Source of the DNA: Penaeicola halotolerans
Lineage (GTDB): Bacteria; Bacteroidota; Bacteroidia; Cytophagales; Cyclobacteriaceae
Reading direction: 5' to 3'
Assembly (NCBI RefSeq): GCF_016464625.1
Contig: NZ_JAEAGO010000003.1
Span: 1 to 64,000, forward strand
Length of the DNA: 64,000 nt
The position numbers and the translations under genes are program-made. Shown piece after piece: positions 54,117-61,009 of this stretch; position 1 is the first letter of the stretch; each line of letters begins with the position of its first letter. The notes below the pieces were generated by a model, which was not told the DNA's origin, made no database searches, and saw only the letters and a list, made by a program, of their open reading frames with translations.

Positions 54117-56477
54117 TCAAAACTTAAGATTGTAAGTAGCAGATGGGATGACAGTACCAAAAATCGAAAGTCTCACTGCCTCCAATTGTGATGGGTTTTG
54201 TTCGCTTGGTTGAAAAAATACTGAATAAGCATTTCTCCTCATATAAGCATTATACAAGCCAAAAGACCAAGAGCTTTCAAAACCCTTGCGTTGTCTCCTA
54301 GGTGTCAAATTAGCCGAAAGGTCTAGTCTATGATAAGCAGGAAGCCGATCACTATTTCTAGCTCCATAGATAGGTACTGTATTCCCTTCAAACTGAAAAG
54401 AGCCCGTTGGATATGTCACTGGTCGTCCAGTAGCTACTATAAAGCTCGCCCCAAAGTCCCACTTGTCATTTAGCGTGTACGTCAAGATCATGTCAAGCTC
54501 ATGAGGTTTGTCAAAATTTGCACGGTACCAATTCCCATCATTGATTCCATCTGTCCTTCTCAGTGATCTTGAGTAAGTATAGCTCAGCTTTGAATAGAAA
54601 TTTCCAAGGGATTTCTCACCTGCTATCTCCAAACCATAGGCTTCTCCTTCTCCTGATCTTAAGTCTGCTTCTAAATATTCATTGAAGAGTAAACTAGCTC
54701 CATCTACAAAATCGACTAGATTTTCATATTTCTTGTAAAATACCTCCGCTGAAACTGACCAATTTTTCTCTACAGGCTCTAAAAAGTATCCTAGTACAAA
54801 CTGATCAACTTGCGCTGGTCTCAGATATTGATTGGATGGCTTCCAGATGTCCACAGGTGTCGCAGCTGCTGTATTCGAGATGAGTTGCGCGTACTGATAA
54901 AGTCTATTGTAACTTGCCTTTATGGCCGACTGATTCGCAAGCTGGTAATTAATAGCAATGCGAGGTTCTAGCCCGCTATAAGTCTGCATCGTCTGACCAC
55001 GACTAAAGCTAAGCGTATCTACCACCGCTTGCCTATTTCTGTTTACAGGATCCTCATATACATAAGTACGCCCAGGCCCTACTAGACTGTACGCAGTCCA
55101 TCTCAAGCCGTAGTTTAATGTCCACTTCTTTCCTATTTTTTGATCAAAATGAAAAAATAGGCTGTTTTCTCTTGTGATATCTTCTGGCAAAAGCAGCGCA
55201 TTGAGTGAAGCATCAGCTGCTCCTGGTATGATCTCGCCTGGTGCATAGATATGAGCACTATAAGCATAGCCAAAATCCATCGTCAGCCCATTACGAGCAA
55301 ACCAAGTAAAATCTGCTTTAAGCGTTTGCTGATTGATCTTACTGGTCCACTCAAAGCTATTAATATCATCATCAGAACCGATCGTATAATCGTAGCGACT
55401 ATAGATTCCTGTGATATTGGCAAAAAGCTTAGGAGAAAAAATATGATTCCAGCGAAGTGTACCTGTACGGTTTCCCCATGCTGTTCTGAAAAGGTCTTGA
55501 AAAGCAAAGACGTCATTACCAAAATAGCCTGAAACATAGAGTCTATCTTTTTCTCCCAAGTCAAAGTTCACTTTGGCATTGAGGTCATAAAAGTAAAGTG
55601 TGTTATCTCGAATATCAGGATCAGCAGCCAAAGCCGTAAATACATCTAAATATGAACGCCTACCAGATATCATAAAAGAGCTTTTATCCTTTTGAATGGG
55701 CCCTTCTAATGTTAGCCTTGAGCTTATTAGACCTAGGCCACCATTTCCTGCAAATTCCTTTTTATTACCATCTTTCTGCCTTACGTCTAGTACTGAGGAA
55801 AGTCTTCCGCCATAGTTGGCCGGAATGCCGCCCTTGTAGAGTTTGAGGTCCTTGACAGCATCTGCATTAAACACAGAGAAAAAACCCAACAAATGTGATG
55901 AACTGTAGACAGGTGCTTCATCCAAAAGCACTAAGTTTTGATCGATATTTCCGCCTCTGACATTAAATCCTGTAGCACCTTCTCCTACTGTCGAAACACC
56001 AGGAAGTAACTGTATCGTTCTGATCACATCAACCTCCCCAAGTAGCTGAGGCAGTTTCTTGATTTGATCTACAGATAGTCGTTCAACGCTTATTTCGGCA
56101 GTCTTTACTTTACTTTCTTCTCTATCACTACTGACCACCACTTCTTCAAGACCTAGACCATCCATTTGTAACTCAAAATCCTTTCTCACATTGGACTTGA
56201 TCTCAAGGCTATACTCTTGAGGAGCGTAGCCAAGGAATTGGACGATGATATCATAAGTGCCAGGAGGGAGATTCAGCACATAATATCCATAATTATTCGC
56301 CACCGCTCCAGTACTCGTTCCCTTGACAGATACTGTTGCTCCGATGAGTAGTTCCCCATTAGCCGCATCTTTGATATAGCCATTTAGACTCACATTTTTT
56401 TCCTGAGCATAAGTGATGATAGACAGCAGCATCACTATCATTACTGATAAGACTTTTTTGAGAAAGCGTTTAAACAT
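54117..56477 (-). CDS. TonB-dependent receptor with carboxypeptidase-like domain (DUF4249-associated)
   Basis: The 786-residue outer-membrane receptor has a signal peptide (cut near ITYAQ, residue 28), a carboxypeptidase-like regulatory domain (about 29-115, GYIKDAANGELLIGATVSV), a plug (about 120-225) with FNVRGGNIDQNLVLLDEAPV, and a 22-strand-type barrel. VYSSSHLLGFFSVFN and GGRLSSVLDVRQKDGN are typical of the group linked to DUF4249. Cargo unknown. The start is the ATG at 56477, rather than a TTG three codons earlier. First gene of a two-gene operon. Confidence 0.88.
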   Translation of the reverse strand: MFKRFLKKVLSVMIVMLLSIITYAQEKNVSLNGYIKDAANGELLIGATVSVKGTSTGAVANNYGYYVLNLPPGTYDIIVQFLGYAPQEYSLEIKSNVRKDFELQMDGLGLEEVVVSSDREESKVKTAEISVERLSVDQIKKLPQLLGEVDVIRTIQLLPGVSTVGEGATGFNVRGGNIDQNLVLLDEAPVYSSSHLLGFFSVFNADAVKDLKLYKGGIPANYGGRLSSVLDVRQKDGNKKEFAGNGGLGLISSRLTLEGPIQKDKSSFMISGRRSYLDVFTALAADPDIRDNTLYFYDLNAKVNFDLGEKDRLYVSGYFGNDVFAFQDLFRTAWGNRTGTLRWNHIFSPKLFANITGIYSRYDYTIGSDDDINSFEWTSKINQQTLKADFTWFARNGLTMDFGYAYSAHIYAPGEIIPGAADASLNALLLPEDITRENSLFFHFDQKIGKKWTLNYGLRWTAYSLVGPGRTYVYEDPVNRNRQAVVDTLSFSRGQTMQTYSGLEPRIAINYQLANQSAIKASYNRLYQYAQLISNTAAATPVDIWKPSNQYLRPAQVDQFVLGYFLEPVEKNWSVSAEVFYKKYENLVDFVDGASLLFNEYLEADLRSGEGEAYGLEIAGEKSLGNFYSKLSYTYSRSLRRTDGINDGNWYRANFDKPHELDMILTYTLNDKWDFGASFIVATGRPVTYPTGSFQFEGNTVPIYGARNSDRLPAYHRLDLSANLTPRRQRKGFESSWSFGLYNAYMRRNAYSVFFQPSEQNPSQLEAVRLSIFGTVIPSATYNLKF

Positions 56478-56722
56478 AGGAAACAAAAAGTATACTGGTA
56501 TCGACTAAAAATAGAGACAAATCTTTCATTTTAAAAAACTTCGAGATTTAAAGACAAACTAGCAAACTATACGCGCTTCTTTCGTATAAGTTTGATAAAA
56601 AGTAAAGCTATTTTAATAGCATATTGTTAGAATAAAGATGATAATTATGCTTGCCAATAGCCTATCTATGCCACCATATTTGTTATATTTGTCTAAATAG
56701 AATAATCTGAAAAGACCTTCGC

Positions 56723-56929
56723 ATGTACATCATCAAAGTAAAAGGCAAAGCCAAAATACCCGATTACATACAGCTGCGAGATGAAAATTTCGTTTTGATC
56801 GCATATTTCAGAGCTGATCGTCCATTGAAAAATATGGATAAATATGGACTTGAAGGTAAGGAAGAGGCCTTTGAGAAATTGATAGCGGAACTTCCTTTCG
56901 GTAAATTACAAGCGTTAAACCTAGTATAA
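56723..56929 (+). CDS. Small conserved protein upstream of ftsE (68 aa)
   Basis: The 68-residue soluble protein (MYIIKVKGKAKIPDYIQLRD...) has a beta-hairpin start followed by a helix (about 44-58). I recall similar small frames next to FtsE in related Bacteroidota, but cannot verify this. It ends three bases before the ATP-binding protein gene, which indicates one operon. Function unknown. Confidence 0.7.
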   Translation: MYIIKVKGKAKIPDYIQLRDENFVLIAYFRADRPLKNMDKYGLEGKEEAFEKLIAELPFGKLQALNLV

Positions 56930-56932
56930 TCG

Positions 56933-57643
56933 ATGTTTTCAAACGAACCAGTAGTACGTGTCAAAGACGCCTGCATATTTCAAGAAACCAATACTATCCT
57001 AAGCGATCTCAATTTCGAGATTGAAAAAGGAGAATTTGTCTTCCTAATAGGTCGTACAGGAAGTGGAAAAAGCTCCCTACTCAAAACGCTTTATGCCGAT
57101 CTACCGCTTCGCATGGGACACATCGACATCGCTGGTATCACGATCGAAAACATCAAGAATTCTGAAATTCCATTTCTAAGGAGAAAACTAGGTATTGTTT
57201 TCCAAGATTTCCAACTTTTCACAGATCGCTCAGTAGCAGAAAACTTACTTTTTGTGCTCAAAGCCACAGGATGGAAAGATAGCGGAAAGATGAAAAACCG
57301 ACTGTCAGAAGTACTCATGCGCGTAGGGCTTGGTGCCATAGGCAACAAGATGCCTCACCAACTCTCAGGTGGTGAACAGCAGCGTGTGGTAGTCGCTAGG
57401 GCACTGCTCAATGAGCCAGTACTTCTACTAGCAGATGAGCCAACTGGAAACCTAGACCCTGAAGTAGCAGAAGGTATTTTCAAACTTTTTCAAGAGATCA
57501 ATAAGAGTGGTACGACTGTTTTGATGGCTACTCACAACCACAATTTCCTTAAGCACCACCATCAATACAGGGTGTTAAAATGCGAAAAAACTAAATTGAT
57601 TGACTCGAAGGAAACTCCGATCGATATCAATAGCGTATACTAA
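56933..57643 (+). CDS. FtsE-like ABC transporter ATP-binding protein
   Basis: The 236-residue ATPase has Walker A GRTGSGKS (40-47), signature LSGGEQQR (144-151) and Walker B LLLADEPTGNLDPE. The short size and DFQLF Q-loop neighbourhood match FtsE, which with FtsX activates cell-wall hydrolases at division. No ftsX follows; the next gene is a cation antiporter. In Bacteroidota ftsX is often elsewhere, so this is probably FtsE, but another ATPase subunit role cannot be excluded. Confidence 0.82.
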   Translation: MFSNEPVVRVKDACIFQETNTILSDLNFEIEKGEFVFLIGRTGSGKSSLLKTLYADLPLRMGHIDIAGITIENIKNSEIPFLRRKLGIVFQDFQLFTDRSVAENLLFVLKATGWKDSGKMKNRLSEVLMRVGLGAIGNKMPHQLSGGEQQRVVVARALLNEPVLLLADEPTGNLDPEVAEGIFKLFQEINKSGTTVLMATHNHNFLKHHHQYRVLKCEKTKLIDSKETPIDINSVY

Positions 57644-57678
57644 GTTTTAACAATGCTTTTCGTAAATAAACTGCGGAG

Positions 57679-59160
57679 ATGAATATCACCATAGAGAACA
57701 TATTGCTCATAGGATCCGTCTTACTCTTCCTAAGTATATTGGCTGGTAAGACTTCCTATAAGTTTGGAGTACCTACACTCGTACTCTTCTTGATGATCGG
57801 CATATTGGCTGGATCTGAAGGTATCGGAGGTATCGAATTTGATGACCCTAAGATCGCGCAGTTTATTGGTGTAGTATCGCTCAATTTCATCCTTTTCTCA
57901 GGTGGGCTAGATACCAACTGGTCATCTATCAAGCCTATACTTTGGCAGGGAATTAGCCTCTCGACTGTGGGTGTACTCCTGACGGCCGTCTGTTTGGGAT
58001 TATTTGCTTGGCAGATTACAGATTTTACTATTTATGAGGGTTTACTGTTAGGAGCGATCGTATCCTCTACGGATGCTGCCGCAGTATTTTCCATCTTGAG
58101 ATCTAAAAATCTTGGATTAAAAAGTAATCTGAGACCTACACTAGAGCTAGAAAGTGGAAGTAACGATCCTATGGCATATTTCCTGACTATTGCTTTTTTA
58201 GGTTTGGTCTTACAGCCTGAGCAAAGTGTTTGGATGGTAGTTCCACTCTTTCTTCAGCAGATCATCATAGGAGCTGTAGCAGGATTACTACTTGGCAAAC
58301 TCACCAAACTGATTATCAATAAGATACTGTTAGATTTCGAAGGTCTCTATCCAGTTTTAGCCATTGCTATGATGTTTTTCGTCTTTTCCTTCACGGATTT
58401 TATTGGAGGAAATGGCTTTTTAGCTGTCTATCTCTGTGCGGTATACCTAGGTAATCAGGACTTAATCCATAAAAAAGCCATCATGAAGATGTTTGATGGT
58501 TTGGCTTGGCTGATGCAGATCGTACTATTCCTCACATTAGGACTACTTGTATATCCTAGCAACATATTACCAGTTTTGGGAATTGGAGTCTTGATTTCAG
58601 CCTTTTTGATCTTCGTAGCGAGACCTTTGAGTGTTTTTGTCGCGCTTTTACCTTTTAAAATGAAAATGCGTAGACGTTGGTATATCTCTTGGGTAGGACT
58701 TAGGGGTGCTGTACCAATTGTATTTGCAACCTACCCGCTCATCGCAGGTATAGATAAAGCGAGTATGATCTTCAATATTGTCTTTTTCGTCTCCCTCAGC
58801 TCAGTATTGATCCAAGGCACTACGCTATCTCTATTTGCCAAATGGCTACACGTAGCACTACCTGAAAAAGTCAAACCTAAGTCACCTGTAGACTTATTCT
58901 TAGCCGATGACGCCAAGTCTATCATCAGAGAGTTTAGCATAGCCCATAGCAATCCAATCATCAATAAAAGGATTGTAGATTTAGATTTTCCTAAAAAAGC
59001 CATCATTGCGATGATCAAAAGAGGAGACAAATTCATCACACCAAATGGTGCCACTACAATAGAGCCTGAAGACACTCTCATTGTCCTTAGTGAAGACGAA
59101 AATACATTAGAAGCAATCAACAAAAGTCTACACACCACATATGCAAGTACACCTGCTTAA
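57679..59160 (+). CDS. CPA1-type cation/proton antiporter with TrkA-C domain (NhaP2/CvrA-like)
   Basis: The 493-residue protein has about 12 membrane segments up to residue 395, including SSTDAAAVFSILRS (the TDA motif of CPA1) and ELESGSNDPMAYFLT (the ND motif with the cation-binding Asp). A C-terminal TrkA-C domain (about 410-490) follows, with RIVDLDFPKKAIIAMIKRGD and EDTLIVLSEDE. This architecture is that of potassium/proton antiporters of the CvrA/NhaP2 type, which export K+ or Na+ under control of a cytosolic ligand. A purine-rich ribosome-binding site GCGGAG precedes the ATG. Confidence 0.87.
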   Translation: MNITIENILLIGSVLLFLSILAGKTSYKFGVPTLVLFLMIGILAGSEGIGGIEFDDPKIAQFIGVVSLNFILFSGGLDTNWSSIKPILWQGISLSTVGVLLTAVCLGLFAWQITDFTIYEGLLLGAIVSSTDAAAVFSILRSKNLGLKSNLRPTLELESGSNDPMAYFLTIAFLGLVLQPEQSVWMVVPLFLQQIIIGAVAGLLLGKLTKLIINKILLDFEGLYPVLAIAMMFFVFSFTDFIGGNGFLAVYLCAVYLGNQDLIHKKAIMKMFDGLAWLMQIVLFLTLGLLVYPSNILPVLGIGVLISAFLIFVARPLSVFVALLPFKMKMRRRWYISWVGLRGAVPIVFATYPLIAGIDKASMIFNIVFFVSLSSVLIQGTTLSLFAKWLHVALPEKVKPKSPVDLFLADDAKSIIREFSIAHSNPIINKRIVDLDFPKKAIIAMIKRGDKFITPNGATTIEPEDTLIVLSEDENTLEAINKSLHTTYASTPA

Positions 59161-59234
59161 AGCGTGTTTCATTAAAAATTCTTTTTTCAAATATGATTTT
59201 AATGTAGTTTAATGAAATACTAAAACAACTCGCC

Positions 59235-59720
59235 ATGAAATACCTCGCACCTAAAAACACTAGAATTGGTCATGTGCATTTAAAAGTATCAAACTTAGAT
59301 GTTGCACTTTCTTTTTATCATGACTTATTAGGTTTTGAGATAACTCAACGCTATGGAGATCAAGCTGTTTTCTTATCAGCTGGTGGATATCACCATCATA
59401 TCGGCTTGAATACTTGGATGAGTAAAGATGCTCCAAAAGCAGCTAAAAGAGGTGTTGGACTTTTTCATACTGCTATATTGTATCCTGAAAGAAAAGACTT
59501 AGCAGCCATCCTACAACGACTATTAGACAAGGGCTATCCACTTACAGGAGCAAGTGATCATGGTGTGTCAGAAGCCCTCTATTTAGATGATCCTGATGGT
59601 AATGGGGTCGAACTCTATTGGGATAGACCTAGTTCAGAATGGCCAAAGGACGCTGCGGGTAATCTTCAAATGGTCACCGAACAGCTAGATGTAGAGGGCT
59701 TACTCGCTGAACTAGCATGA
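59235..59720 (+). CDS. VOC-family glyoxalase/dioxygenase-like protein (CatE-like)
   Basis: The 161-residue protein has one full vicinal-oxygen-chelate module: TRIGHVHLKVSNLDVALSFY at the start, a YHHHIGLNTW metal-site strand, GVGLFHTAILYP, and DDPDGNGVELYWDRP with the conserved metal-binding Glu. Such proteins resemble catechol-2,3-dioxygenase CatE/YfiE of Bacillus but with half the length. The substrate cannot be read from sequence. It converges on the repressor gene, with one base between the stops. Confidence 0.85.
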   Translation: MKYLAPKNTRIGHVHLKVSNLDVALSFYHDLLGFEITQRYGDQAVFLSAGGYHHHIGLNTWMSKDAPKAAKRGVGLFHTAILYPERKDLAAILQRLLDKGYPLTGASDHGVSEALYLDDPDGNGVELYWDRPSSEWPKDAAGNLQMVTEQLDVEGLLAELA

Positions 59721-59721
59721 A

Positions 59722-60486
59722 CTAACCTATTCGCGTGATTTCTTCTTGCAACTGATTGATGAGTGATTTGAGTTTGGGTAGATCCACCTCGACCTTTTCT
59801 TGCGGATCTGGAAAATCTAAAGAGATATAAGCGACAGCTTCCCAGATCTCTAATATCTCTTCTCCTGTGACTTGATAAGGCTGATATGTCGTATTATCCG
59901 ACACTAAAAATAACTTCCCATTCTCTTTGAGATAATTAAATACTCTTTTGTAAACCACACCTTCTTGCGCTGTGACGAGGATGTAAGTTTTACTATTTTT
60001 GATTTGCTCTGCCCCTTCTACGTATCGCCCTATCACAATAGTCCCAGGACGAAGCGGCAGCATAGAGTCTCCTTTGATCTCAAAGGCTCTGAAAGTGCCA
60101 TTTTGTAACATAGGCAACTGAAACTTAGGCAAGTTTTCGATATACTCAGGATCTGAAAAACCATTAAGATATCCTGCAGAAGCCTTTTGAGGCACCAATT
60201 CTATATTTTCTCTTTCTTGTCGATCTACTGTGATCGCTAGCACTTTAGGGGAATTGCCGACTGAGCCTTTAGGAGTACTTGTTGAACTAGATCGACCTAG
60301 TAGCTCATCGATGCTTTTACCAAAAAAGACACTGATCGTCAGTAAGTTTTGCAACCTAGGCTCTGCCCTACCTTCTTCATAGGCTGCCAAAAGCGAACGC
60401 TTAATACCCAGTTCGGCAGCTAACTGTTCTTGTGTCAGCCCTTGCTGCTTTCTTAAAGATTTGATGTGTTCACTTAGTACACTCAT
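59722..60486 (-). CDS. XRE-S24 (LexA/CI-like) repressor with autoproteolysis dyad
   Basis: The 254-residue protein has an N-terminal helix-turn-helix (about 7-60, KQQGLTQEQLAAELGIKRSL) and a C-terminal S24 peptidase domain. The dyad is Ser141 in KGDSMLP and Lys180 in GVVYKRVFN. A plausible Ala-Gly cleavage site is Ala104-Gly105 (ASAGYL). Self-cleavage under DNA damage or other stress would relieve repression, as in LexA or CI. No phage genes lie nearby, so it is probably a chromosomal stress regulator. It follows an 82-residue gene with a candidate operator region upstream. Confidence 0.86.
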   Translation of the reverse strand: MSVLSEHIKSLRKQQGLTQEQLAAELGIKRSLLAAYEEGRAEPRLQNLLTISVFFGKSIDELLGRSSSTSTPKGSVGNSPKVLAITVDRQERENIELVPQKASAGYLNGFSDPEYIENLPKFQLPMLQNGTFRAFEIKGDSMLPLRPGTIVIGRYVEGAEQIKNSKTYILVTAQEGVVYKRVFNYLKENGKLFLVSDNTTYQPYQVTGEEILEIWEAVAYISLDFPDPQEKVEVDLPKLKSLINQLQEEITRIG

Positions 60487-60498
60487 GCTGGCATTTTT

Positions 60499-60747
60499 TT
60501 AAGCTTCAAATAAAAGAAAATTGTGATCGTCCTTCCATCTCTGTGTCAAAGATAGGTGCTTAAAGATAGATAAGTTATCTCTTTTCGCTGCTATTCTCTC
60601 CTTGATCTCATCGATCACATCACTCAATTTACGATTGGGTTCTACCAATACATAACCATATGTTTTCTTTTGACCATCCATCGTGAACTTCACTTGACAC
60701 TTACCTGAAGGTAGTTTTTTGGTCTCAATTTTCATTTTATTTTCCAT
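60499..60747 (-). CDS. Small basic protein upstream of the S24 repressor (82 aa)
   Basis: No family recognised. The basic 82-residue protein has beta-hairpin-like KLPSGKCQVKFTMDGQKKTY and a helix (about 40-55, LSDVIDEIKERIAAKR) followed by an aromatic tail. Its stop is 12 bases before the repressor ATG, so it is co-transcribed. It may modulate or be regulated by the repressor; no evidence beyond position. Confidence 0.65.
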   Translation of the reverse strand: MENKMKIETKKLPSGKCQVKFTMDGQKKTYGYVLVEPNRKLSDVIDEIKERIAAKRDNLSIFKHLSLTQRWKDDHNFLLFEA

Positions 60748-60751
60748 CTGA

Positions 60752-60832
60752 TTGCTAATTTTATTACTATTTACCTGACAAATATAAAGCTTAATTTGCC
60801 AATAAAAATAGTTTTGCTAAATATTATAGCAA
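60752..60832 (-). promoter_or_regulatory. Candidate operator and promoter region for the repressor operon
   Basis: TTGCTA-AATATTA-TAGCAA (60814-60832) is a perfect inverted repeat with 6-base arms. The half site TTGCTA recurs at 60752-60757 and TAGCAA at 60902-60907. TATATTTG on the minus strand (60786-60779) fits the -7 box. The repeat is a likely binding site for the S24-type repressor. Confidence 0.5.
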
Positions 60833-61009
60833 TTATCGAGACAATTAATGTCAATAATAGAAATACTTATGAAAATTTGAACGCATGATGATCAGAACTA
60901 TTAGCAATTGCCATTCAACACGTAAAAAGGGGATCAATCAAAATTTTATAGTCGATCAAACGAGAATAGCTTATCTTTCTTTTCAGATATAATCAAACAA
61001 TCCAACCTT

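Noticed and set aside
55283-55564. 93-aa frames on both strands inside the second TonB receptor gene
   Set aside because: They overlap the barrel-coding sequence and have no promoter, start signal or family resemblance.
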